A stretch of DNA of 64,000 bases. Origin: Streptomyces parvus. Lineage in GTDB: Bacteria > Actinomycetota > Actinomycetes > Streptomycetales > Streptomycetaceae. Under the pieces are notes generated by a model that did not search any database, was not told where the DNA came from, and saw nothing but the letters and a program-made list of their open reading frames with translations. The stretch lies in the NCBI RefSeq assembly GCF_014648875.1, contig NZ_BMRY01000003.1, positions 558,001 to 622,000 on the forward strand, in the 5' to 3' direction. The first letter of the stretch is position 1. Each line of letters starts with the position of its first letter. The position numbers and the translations under genes are program-made. Positions 43,111 through 49,993 of the stretch are shown in pieces.

Positions 43111-43647
43111 ACTGGTAGGCGTTGTCAGCACTTCGGTGGCGTCCAGGGCGGGATGGGTGAGGTAGAAGAGCCGGAGCTCATCCACTTCACCCTCGAACCG
43201 AGGCGGCCAATGAGGCGACGGGGTGAAGTCGTCCAGAAGGAGAAGCCCGCCGGGGGCAAGCAGCTCAACGACCTTCTCGGGGTCGTCCCGCTTGCCTCCG
43301 CCGTCGCAGAAGAAGACATCGAAGGGGGCATGCCGCTCCAGCAGCCGCCAGTCCCCGGTAAGGACGCTGACCCGGTCGTCGCCCACGAACACCCCAGCAG
43401 CGCGCCGGGCCAGCTCCTCGTCACGCTCCACGGTGACGAGCCGGGCACCCGCCCCGAGCCCACTGTGCAGCCAGGCGGTACCCACGCCGGAGCCCGTGCC
43501 GCTCTCCGCAACGACTCCGCAGGGCTTCGAGGCGGCGGCCAGCGCGAGCAGCCTGCCCACCTCGGGAACGCAGCTCTTCTTGAACCCCGCCTCGGAGGCG
43601 ACCTGCTCGGCAGCCACCACACGAGGCGGGACGGCACGCTCTGTCAT
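43081..43647 (-). CDS. O-methyltransferase-like SAM protein
   Basis: 188 residues from ATG 43647 (GGGGGG 9 bases upstream); GTG 43653 is also possible. Pattern: GVVAESGTGSGVGTAWLHSG (motif I), ARLVTVERDEELARRAAG, FDVFFCDGGGKRDD, and LLAPGGLLLLDDFTP. It resembles class I catechol-type O-methyltransferases, with the acidic metal-binding residues in place (D-D-F). Substrate is unknown. Its stop lies inside the end of arsM on the other strand. Confidence 0.82.
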   Translation of the reverse strand: MTERAVPPRVVAAEQVASEAGFKKSCVPEVGRLLALAAASKPCGVVAESGTGSGVGTAWLHSGLGAGARLVTVERDEELARRAAGVFVGDDRVSVLTGDWRLLERHAPFDVFFCDGGGKRDDPEKVVELLAPGGLLLLDDFTPSPHWPPRFEGEVDELRLFYLTHPALDATEVLTTPTSSVVVAARRT

Positions 43648-43680
43648 GATCACGAACCCCCCTTGGACGTGCGCATGACG

Positions 43681-43917
43681 TTACCCGTCGACCGAATCGC
43701 CGGTGTCGGAGATCTGTCGCGCAAACCTCTCGACGACCTGCGGCACGACGCGTTGGGCATCCTCGGCCTGCAGAGCTTCAACGAGAGCCTGATGCACTTC
43801 GGCGTACGGCCGTCCGCCGTATGAGGCGCGGGTGCGATCAACCGCCCGCTCGACCTTGGCGAGGTACGCAGCAACGGCCGGCATGGACTTGTCGTACTCG
43901 CTCGGATCGGTGGTCAT
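43681..43917 (-). CDS. Small hypothetical helical protein
   Basis: 78 residues, starting MTTDPSEYDKSMPAVAAYLA. Two amphipathic helices (VERAVDRTRASYGGRPYAEV and HQALVEALQAEDAQRVVPQV) resemble the small Streptomyces helical proteins of unknown role. It lies just outside the left repeat of the tRNA-Pro island, so its upstream region may be changed by the insertion. Confidence 0.6.
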   Translation of the reverse strand: MTTDPSEYDKSMPAVAAYLAKVERAVDRTRASYGGRPYAEVHQALVEALQAEDAQRVVPQVVERFARQISDTGDSVDG

Positions 43918-43974
43918 GTGCCCAGCCGATCAGCGTGGAGCAGTTGGGTCAAGGCCAGAACGCCTATGTGCCGC

Positions 43975-44032
43975 ACCTGGTGTTTCAGCTGTCGGGGCGG
44001 CGGAATTCGAACCCACGACCTCTTCGTCCCGA
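43975..44032 (-). repeat. Left attachment-like copy: truncated tRNA-Pro 3' half
   Basis: 58 bases that match 48848-48905 with three mismatches (43998, 44004, 44008). Read on the minus strand it covers the tRNA from the anticodon loop through the T-arm to the 3' end, plus 17 bases beyond the discriminator. The anticodon stem 5' strand, D-arm and 5' acceptor are missing, so it is a pseudo-tRNA and marks an att site. Confidence 0.88.
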
Positions 44033-44130
44033 GTGAGGATCGGTCAACTACCTTTCCGGCGCCCACCGGTGCCAGGAAGTCGAGTCGGCCACTCTCTTTG
44101 CCGTCCGCGGCTGGAGGGGCGCGGGTCGGG

Positions 44131-44556
44131 TCAGACCTTCTTGACGACCATCGTGTCCGGGACCAGCTTCTCCAGGTCGTCGACGTCCGAGGCGAAGACG
44201 GTGACCTGCCCCCTCTGCTGTCGCGCGATGACGGCGAGCACGGCATCGATCGCGTACTTGTGGCCGTGCAACTTGGCGTCGGTCAGAAGTCGACGCGCCT
44301 GACGAGCCTCGTCCTTCCCGATGTCGACGACCTGGAGCCGGGACAGTACCCAGTCCCAGCGCTGCTCGGTCGTTCTGCCGTCGTACGCCTCGACCGGTGT
44401 CATCGGGGACGTCACCACTTCGGCCTCCCCGCGTGCCGCGAGGTCGAGCCAGGCGATCATCTTCCGGTCGCCGCGTACCGCAAGGGACAGGGCTTCGCAG
44501 TCCAGTACGAAGACGCGGCGGGGTCGCTGTCCGTGCTCGGCGGCTCGCTTCTTCAC
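44131..44556 (-). CDS. vapC: PIN-domain toxin (VapC-like)
   Basis: 141 residues from GTG 44556, overlapping the antitoxin stop by 4 bases (GTGA). PIN acidic residues: Asp19 (FVLDCEALS), Glu56 (PVEAYDG), Asp104 (HKYAIDAVLAV) and Asp124 with Asp126 (FASDVDDL), all in the proper order. PIN toxins are metal-dependent RNases that cut tRNA or rRNA unless held by the antitoxin. It lies next to the left att copy and may help keep the island in the cell. Confidence 0.9.
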   Translation of the reverse strand: MKKRAAEHGQRPRRVFVLDCEALSLAVRGDRKMIAWLDLAARGEAEVVTSPMTPVEAYDGRTTEQRWDWVLSRLQVVDIGKDEARQARRLLTDAKLHGHKYAIDAVLAVIARQQRGQVTVFASDVDDLEKLVPDTMVVKKV

Positions 44557-44831
44557 GCAGCCTCTCCAGCGTGGTGCTTTCCGGCGGTTCGACGCTGCTC
44601 GTGTTCGGCGTCGAGTTCGTCCAGCTCGACGAGCGCTGCCGCATGCTCGTCCTCGGTGATGGGGCCGTGCTCTTCCTGTAGCCAGTCGACCAGTTCCAGG
44701 AGCCGGTCCCGATCACGCTTGAAACGCAGTGCCTCGGCGACATACGCCGACAAGCCCCGCTCTGCCGCGTCCGCGCGGATCTCGTCCAGGAGGTCCTCGG
44801 GAATCGTCACGGTTACCTTCTTCGTCGCCAT
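44553..44831 (-). CDS. vapB: Ribbon-helix-helix antitoxin (VapB-like)
   Basis: 92 residues from ATG 44831. Its start KKVTVTIPEDLLDEIRADAAERG is a ribbon-helix-helix DNA-binding segment, and the rest is a charged helical toxin-binding tail. In-frame ATG 44864 or GTG 44843 could also serve as starts. It is coupled to the PIN toxin. An inverted repeat GGTAT-N8-ATACC (44850-44867) upstream is a likely autoregulatory site. Confidence 0.85.
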   Translation of the reverse strand: MATKKVTVTIPEDLLDEIRADAAERGLSAYVAEALRFKRDRDRLLELVDWLQEEHGPITEDEHAAALVELDELDAEHEQRRTAGKHHAGEAA

Positions 44832-44849
44832 ACAAGAGACCACACTCCC

Positions 44850-44867
44850 GGTATCACGCTCCATACC
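44850..44867. promoter_or_regulatory. Inverted repeat upstream of vapBC-like pair
   Basis: GGTAT and ATACC with an 8-base spacer, 19 bases before the antitoxin start, in the 64-base gap to the restriction gene. A possible operator for the ribbon-helix-helix antitoxin. Confidence 0.4.
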
Positions 44868-44895
44868 AGCGGGTCACGTGACAGGCGCTCGGCGA

Positions 44896-45789
44896 TCAGG
44901 CGGCCGGGGCGGGGCGTGGGCTGCCGTGGAAGACCTGGCTGGTGTGCCAGGAGCGGTGGACCGCCGCAACGGGACTGGCACCCGGTTGAGGTCCGATGAG
45001 CGGGCGGCCGACGAGCGCTATGACGTGCTCGCGGGCGGCGGGGCTGTGGCCGACGAAGCGTTGCGAGACCAGGATGCGGTGACTGTCACCGATGCCGAGG
45101 ACACCCTTGTCGAAGAGCTTGTGGTGCAGTGAGCACAGGCACAGGCCGTTGTCGACGTCGTCAGGGCCGTCCAACGCCCACCAGCGCACATGCGCGGCCT
45201 CCAGCCCGACCGGCACCGCGCCGATCCTGCCGTCGTAGCCGCAGAAGGCGCACCGGTACTCGTATGCCGTCAGGACCTGCTCCCGCATCCGGGGATCCCG
45301 CCGCCCGCGCACGGCCGAGAACTGTCCGCTCCCGGTCGGCTCCAGCTCCAGACCGACGGCTTCACAGAGATCGCCGTGGAGCGAGGGAGGGAAGTTCAGG
45401 TCGAGCAGGACCCGTGCCATCCGGCCGAGCAACGACGGCTCGCGCCGTAGCGCCGCCCGTAGTTCCGGCGTCAGCCGCCCTGCGGCTCCGATCTCCCGCA
45501 GCTCCCGCACGCCACTGCCGGGGGTGCCCGGTCCGCGATCCGTGCGCACCTCCCACACGCCATCGCTCACCAGATGGTGGAACGGGTAGGCGGGCGTCGT
45601 TCTCTTGGGCGGACCGTACTCGGCCAGCAGCCGTCCGAGGTCGTCCTCCACCGCGCTGTACCGCAGTTCACCGTCGGCGTCCCGCTGGAAACACCCGAGT
45701 GCGTACAGGAACAGCAGCGGCTTGTGCGGAGCGCGGGTCCCGCTTCTGCTCCACTGCCTCAGCTTCGCGGCACGCTCCAGCCAGTCCAT
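44896..45789 (-). CDS. Phosphorothioated-DNA-dependent HNH restriction endonuclease (ScoMcrA-like)
   Basis: 297 residues. The N-terminal half (about 1-150) matches the sulfur-binding domain region of ScoMcrA-type enzymes, starting MDWLERAAKLRQWSRSGTRA then PHKPLLFLYALG, and TTPAYPFHHLVSDGVWEVRT. The C-terminal HNH part has Cys180 and Cys183 (YRCAFCGYDG), His200 (GLEAAHVRWW), Asn214 and Cys217/Cys219 (DNGLCLCSLHHKLFDKG), with His222/223. The family cuts near phosphorothioate-modified DNA (Type IV restriction). No dnd modification genes lie in the window, so it would act on incoming modified DNA. Start ATG 45789 has only a weak ribosome site. Confidence 0.9.
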   Translation of the reverse strand: MDWLERAAKLRQWSRSGTRAPHKPLLFLYALGCFQRDADGELRYSAVEDDLGRLLAEYGPPKRTTPAYPFHHLVSDGVWEVRTDRGPGTPGSGVRELREIGAAGRLTPELRAALRREPSLLGRMARVLLDLNFPPSLHGDLCEAVGLELEPTGSGQFSAVRGRRDPRMREQVLTAYEYRCAFCGYDGRIGAVPVGLEAAHVRWWALDGPDDVDNGLCLCSLHHKLFDKGVLGIGDSHRILVSQRFVGHSPAAREHVIALVGRPLIGPQPGASPVAAVHRSWHTSQVFHGSPRPAPAA

Positions 45790-45913
45790 GACCGGCGATC
45801 GTAGTGGCGTTGGGGTGCGGTGGTTTCGAGGGGGCATGGGGAGCGGATCGGCTTCCTGATGGCGCCCGGACATCGTGGGGTCACCGGCTTCGTACGACGT
45901 TGCCTGTTGCGGC

Positions 45914-48586
45914 CTAACACGTCGTGCCGAGGCGACTGCGACGGGTCTGAACCAGGTGCCGCCATCGTTCGCGCGTCTGTCGTTCTCCGTTGATCCACCG
46001 AGCTTGTGCGGTGTGCTCGGGGAACGGAAGGCCGGCCATGAAGTACGCGATCTCGACGTAGTAGGCGTAGTCGCCGCTCTGCGTGAGTTCTCGCAGGCGG
46101 GTGATCGTGTCGACGAGGACGTCCTGGGCGTCGAGAACGGCGTGGTGGAAGCACAGGGCCAGTTGCAGTTTCGCCGCGGCGTAGGAAATACCGGAGACAC
46201 CGATCTCGGCGAGCAGCGCGGCCGCCCGGTCGGGCACGTCCGCGGAGAAACCGGCGTCGCGTACGAGCGCGGCGATGCGAACGGTCATCTCGCTGGAGCG
46301 CAGGCTGAGGCGCGACAGCAGCTGGTCCACCAGCTCGAGTTCATCGTCGGCGCGGAGCGGGTCGGCGAAGGAGACGGCGAAGGCGAGATGCGCCTGGACC
46401 ATGGCGGTCTCACCGACCGCACCGTGTTCTTCGGCCTCGCTCCTGGCCGCCAGGTAGGCGGCGGTCGCCCGCTCCATGTCCCCCTGCACCCACCACACGT
46501 CTCCCAGCACCCGATGATGCCGCCCCTCCCAGCCCAGCCTCCCTGCGGCCTCCACCGCCGTCGGGAAATCTCCGGAGAGTCGGCTCAGGTGTGCCAGGCC
46601 GCGTCGAGCGGCGGAAGCGAGCCGACCGTCGGCGGCAGCGACGCGCTGCATACCGCGCCGCGAATCATCGGTCAGGCCGAGGTCCCGCTGGGCCTTCGCC
46701 AGGTAGTACGTGGCCAGTTCAACCAGGTCATCCGGGAGCAGCCGCGATGCAAGGACGGCAGATAGTCGAACGACTGTGCGTTCACGGTGTTCATGCTGGC
46801 GCCGGGCGATGGCGCTGAGTGTTTCCACCAGGGCGTCCGCCGCAGTCTGCAGGCCGTCCGACGACCTGGCATCGGCTGCGGGAAGTGCCAGCGGTTCCCA
46901 GATGGAGTCCCCTACGTACTGGAACGCGGCATCGGTGAGCCAGCCGAGATCGAGACGGAAGTCCCGTGCAAGGAGCAGCCCTTGCTGGAGACAGCCGACC
47001 AGCACGGCGCGGTCGCGTCGCAGGTCCTGGCGCCACTGGGATTCCAGGGCAGGGAAGGCGCGCTGGGCCGCGCGCTGCCAGTCCTGGTCCGACCAGCGGT
47101 CGTCACTGCCGTCGTCCGCGTTGCGCACGGCGGCGCGGATCAAGTCGTGGACATGGAAGGGCCACACACCGGAGGAGGACTCCCGGATGAAGGGGCGCTC
47201 GGTCAGCCGTAGGGCGGGCGCATCGTGGCTCATACCGGCGACCTCGGTGGCCAGAGGAACAGAGAACGCGTCGAGCAGGCTGACCGAGCGGAGTACGTCG
47301 CGTTCCTCGGCGGTCAGGTCGCTGAGGGTACGGGCGATCAGCGCGGGGAAGTCGTGGTCGAAGTCGGTGACCTGTGGCTGCCTGCCGCCGCGTCGAAGTT
47401 CCAGGTAACGCATGACCGACAGGTCCAGGTGCAGGGGCAGCCCGTGGGAACGCTCGGCGATGATCCGGCGGACCGGTTCGTCGATCAGCGGCTGCCCGTC
47501 GCGGCTGAGCCTGCGGGCCAGATAGTCCTCGCAGTCTTCACGGGAGAAGTCGCCGATCAGGGTCTGGCGGCCGGATACACCTGACCCGCTGTGTGCTGCG
47601 TCGGAGACGAGGCCGGGCCAAGTGTTCGGCCCGGTCCAGTCGAGTTGCCCTTCCAGGCATGTCTCCGCCCACTGAAGGCGGTTGCGTCCGGTGACGACGA
47701 AGAACACGTTGGGCATCAGCCACACGATGCGCTGGAGCAGGCGCTCGAAGTCGCGGTGGGTGCGGTCGCCGGTGTCCTCGAAGGTGTCCAGCAGGATCAC
47801 GGGTAGCGCGCTGTTGCCGGCCGTGAGTCGGGCCAGGTCCCAGGCAAGCAGGTGCGGGTAGAAGCTGAGGGCTTCCAGGTCGGGCTCGGCTTCCAGGAGG
47901 TCGGCCAGACGGGAGCAGCCGGCGAGGGCGCGCACGGACTGGCGCCGCTCGCGTAACGCCTTGATGAGCGCTCCGGCCCCGTGCCCGAGCGCACCCCCGA
48001 CGGTGCCGGGCAGGAGCAGTGCTTGCGCCACGTCGCTGAGGGCCGACTGAATCTGCTGAGGCAGGGCGGCAGCGGCGCTGAAGCGGCTCAGCAGTCCGCC
48101 CCGGCGCAGGTAGTCCTCGATCGGGTCGCCCGGGTGGTTGTGCTCCCAGTAGCGGCGCAAGGCGAGGTCGAAGGCGGGCATCGGCCGCCCGAGCGCGGCG
48201 ACGGCAAGACGGATGGTGAGGATGACACGCTCGAAGTCCATGCCCGCGGCGCGCGCGAGGTCGATGCGGACCGGCAGCGTCCGCATCTCGGGGTGGGTCG
48301 GTGATTCCCACTGCACGGGGCGGTGCCCGCTGCTGGCGAGCGACGCCTCGATCTTGCGGGAGAGCGTGGACTTGCCGATCCCGCCCACACCATGGAACAC
48401 CAGGATGTTGCGGCGGGGAGCCTCCAGGTCCGCCACATCGAAGTCCGCACGGGTCACGTGCCGTATGTGCTCAGCGAGGCCGACGGTCACCGCTTGCCAC
48501 TGGGCCTGCCGGTTCGTGAACGCCTCACTGGCGGCGATGCTCCGGTCGTTCGAGCTGAACAGCGTTCGAAGATCCCGCCCTGCCAC
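45914..48586 (-). CDS. STAND/NACHT-like P-loop NTPase with TPR-like C-terminus
   Basis: 890 residues from GTG 48586 (GGGGGAGCG upstream; TTG 48601 possible). The N-terminal 60 residues are a helical segment with no enzyme signature. Walker A is FHGVGGIGKSTL (Lys72), Walker B PVILLDTFED (about 262-271), and VFFVVTGRNRLQW and the winged-helix-like region follow. About 560-880 is an alpha-solenoid with TPR-like repeats (LVELATYYLAKAQRDLGLTD; AYLAARSEAEEHGAVGETAM). This is the layout of signal-transducing STAND ATPases, several of which act in phage defence, but no effector domain can be seen. It neighbours a Type IV restriction gene within the same island, which supports a defence role (inference). 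Confidence 0.8.
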   Translation of the reverse strand: MAGRDLRTLFSSNDRSIAASEAFTNRQAQWQAVTVGLAEHIRHVTRADFDVADLEAPRRNILVFHGVGGIGKSTLSRKIEASLASSGHRPVQWESPTHPEMRTLPVRIDLARAAGMDFERVILTIRLAVAALGRPMPAFDLALRRYWEHNHPGDPIEDYLRRGGLLSRFSAAAALPQQIQSALSDVAQALLLPGTVGGALGHGAGALIKALRERRQSVRALAGCSRLADLLEAEPDLEALSFYPHLLAWDLARLTAGNSALPVILLDTFEDTGDRTHRDFERLLQRIVWLMPNVFFVVTGRNRLQWAETCLEGQLDWTGPNTWPGLVSDAAHSGSGVSGRQTLIGDFSREDCEDYLARRLSRDGQPLIDEPVRRIIAERSHGLPLHLDLSVMRYLELRRGGRQPQVTDFDHDFPALIARTLSDLTAEERDVLRSVSLLDAFSVPLATEVAGMSHDAPALRLTERPFIRESSSGVWPFHVHDLIRAAVRNADDGSDDRWSDQDWQRAAQRAFPALESQWRQDLRRDRAVLVGCLQQGLLLARDFRLDLGWLTDAAFQYVGDSIWEPLALPAADARSSDGLQTAADALVETLSAIARRQHEHRERTVVRLSAVLASRLLPDDLVELATYYLAKAQRDLGLTDDSRRGMQRVAAADGRLASAARRGLAHLSRLSGDFPTAVEAAGRLGWEGRHHRVLGDVWWVQGDMERATAAYLAARSEAEEHGAVGETAMVQAHLAFAVSFADPLRADDELELVDQLLSRLSLRSSEMTVRIAALVRDAGFSADVPDRAAALLAEIGVSGISYAAAKLQLALCFHHAVLDAQDVLVDTITRLRELTQSGDYAYYVEIAYFMAGLPFPEHTAQARWINGERQTRERWRHLVQTRRSRLGTTC

Positions 48587-48812
48587 CGCTCCCCCTGACA
48601 ATCAACTGGAGCCAATCTATGCTCCCTTGAAGTCAGCCTGGCAAGCTCGCGTTCAGGCAGCGTGTGCAGGTCGCATCCGGCACGTTGCACTTCGGGGATG
48701 GCCTTGCCGCCGCGCCAACGGGCACACCCTCTGTAACACCCACGTGATCCCCTCCCCGGGCGCCCGGAAACTCTGGGACCTGGCGCGGGACTAACGATCA
48801 CCAGAGATGCGG

Positions 48813-48847
48813 CAGGGGCCTGACCCGCGATGCGGATCAGGCCCCTG
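48813..48847 (-). terminator. tRNA-Pro terminator hairpin
   Basis: Arms CAGGGGCCTGA (48813-48823) and TCAGGCCCCTG (48837-48847) with an inner CCGC-GAT-GCGG stem. It lies just downstream of the leftward tRNA-Pro and directly abuts the right repeat. Confidence 0.85.
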
Positions 48848-48905
48848 ACCTGGTGTTTCAGCTGTCGGGGTGGCGGGATTTGAACCCACGACCTCTTCGT
48901 CCCGA
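48848..48905 (-). repeat. Right attachment-like copy within intact tRNA-Pro
   Basis: Same 58 bases as 43975-44032 with three changes. It runs from the anticodon loop to 17 bases past the tRNA 3' end, and is the chromosome-side copy where the whole tRNA is kept. Confidence 0.88.
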
Positions 48906-48938
48906 ACGAAGCGCGCTGCCAAGCTGCGCTACACCCCG
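48865..48938 (-). tRNA. tRNA-Pro (anticodon CGG)
   Basis: 74 bases on the minus strand including discriminator A; the 3' CCA is not encoded. The acceptor CGGGGTG/CACCCCG, anticodon loop TTCGGGA with anticodon CGG (48904-48902), stem CTTCG/CGAAG and T-loop TTCAAAT are intact. Flanked by a strong terminator hairpin and used as an island integration site. Confidence 0.97.
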
Positions 48939-48966
48939 ATGTCCACCGGACTCCCGGCGACATCGA

Positions 48967-49713
48967 TTACTTTAGCCCACCGGCGGCCGGAGGCGAAATC
49001 CGGTTTCTTCGGTGCCGGATCCACCCCGCCACGTTCGGCCGGAGGTGGTCCGCGGCGGTGATCAGCGTGGCCAGGGCGGTGAAGAGGAGGCCGAGGGCAA
49101 GGGCCTGGGTGAGGGTGCCCGTGTAGCCGTACGTGTCGACGTCGAGGAACGGGTACGGGTAGCGGGCCGGGGAGCCGGGGGCGAGCAGGGCTCCGCGGGT
49201 CAGGGTCAGGGCCAGGTAGGCCGCGGGGGCCGTCAGCCAGAGCGGGATGTGGGCCAGGCGCAGGGTCCGCGGCGCGGTCAGCAGGAGCCAGTCCGCGGCG
49301 ACCGCCAAGGGGGTCACCGTGTGGAGCAGGGCGGTTGCTGCCAGGGGCCAGGCGGAGGAGGGCGCCGGGGCCTCCGTGTAGTTCACCAGCACCAGGTGGT
49401 GCATCAGGCCGGTGAGCGCCGCGAGCAGGAGCACCCCTCCCGTCAGGTACGGCGGGAGCGGCGGCGCGCCTCGCCAGGAACGTACCGCCGACCAGCCGAA
49501 GGCCACCGCGACCAGCAGGTTCGCCAGGACCGTGAAGTGGACCAGGGGTGGTGGGGTGGACCCGGTCGCCAGTGTGATGGCCGGACCCGCCGTCGCCGCA
49601 CCGCACGCCAGGGCGCGCAGGGCCGTGGTCCAGGGGCGGCGGGCAGCGGCGGGGGCCGGGAGCACCTCTGCCGCCCGGGGGCGGGGGAGCAGGGCGGTCC
49701 GGGGCGCGGTCAT
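48967..49713 (-). CDS. Pr6Pr/FAR-17a-like integral membrane protein
   Basis: 248 residues, about six membrane helices (e.g. LRALACGAATAGPAITLATG, LVHFTVLANLLVAVAFGWSA, TGGVLLLAALTGLMHHLVLV). The conserved motif HFTVLANLL and DVDTYGYTGTL are typical of the Pr6Pr family. The function in bacteria is not known. Start ATG 49713. Ends 29 bases from the tRNA-Pro gene. Confidence 0.82.
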   Translation of the reverse strand: MTAPRTALLPRPRAAEVLPAPAAARRPWTTALRALACGAATAGPAITLATGSTPPPLVHFTVLANLLVAVAFGWSAVRSWRGAPPLPPYLTGGVLLLAALTGLMHHLVLVNYTEAPAPSSAWPLAATALLHTVTPLAVAADWLLLTAPRTLRLAHIPLWLTAPAAYLALTLTRGALLAPGSPARYPYPFLDVDTYGYTGTLTQALALGLLFTALATLITAADHLRPNVAGWIRHRRNRISPPAAGGLK

Positions 49714-49775
49714 GATTCGTACCGTAAGGGGGTGGGAAGACCCCCGCGATTCGTCGGCCGCCGTCCGCAGACACG

Positions 49776-49968
49776 CCGCGTCCGCGGCCCCGTGACGTGC
49801 GCAGCCCTCGCGTACGCGGCCCGTGACGTACCCGGCCCGTGACCTGCAGGGCCCGCCCCGTCCGCAGCCCGTGACATACCCGGCCCGTGACTACAGGGCC
49901 CACCGCGTCCGCAGCCCGTGACGTGCGCGGCCCTTCGCGTCCGCGGCCCGTCGCGTCCCTCTATCCGC
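49776..49968. repeat. Tandem GC repeats between membrane protein and phosphoesterase genes
   Basis: About eight units of the form GGCCCGTGACGTACGC or a variant (GCAGCCCGTGACATACCC) in about 190 bases. It lies downstream of the phosphoesterase stop, both genes reading left. No coding function is apparent. Confidence 0.8.
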
Positions 49969-49993
49969 GCCGCCCAGGCACCCCCGCGCTCCC

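Larger units (their letters stand above)
44033..48847. mobile_element. tRNA-Pro-integrated genomic island (defence/TA cargo, no integrase seen)
   Basis: A 4.8-kb segment between two direct repeats of the tRNA-Pro 3' end. Cargo: VapBC-like toxin-antitoxin pair, phosphorothioate-dependent restriction endonuclease and a STAND NTPase. All genes read leftward. No integrase, excisionase, replication or transfer gene can be found, so it is either a remnant or an island moved by enzymes encoded elsewhere. The layout, an intact tRNA at one end and a 3' fragment at the other, is classical for tRNA-targeted integration; actinobacterial integrative elements such as pSAM2 use a tRNA-Pro 3' end. Confidence 0.78.

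Noticed and set aside
43975..44032. Second functional tRNA-Pro gene
   Set aside because: Only the part from the anticodon loop to the 3' end is present; the sequence where the 5' half should be does not pair with it, so it cannot fold as a tRNA.
44033..48847. Intact AICE or prophage
   Set aside because: No integrase, excisionase, replication initiator, FtsK-like translocase or phage structural gene could be found between the repeats.
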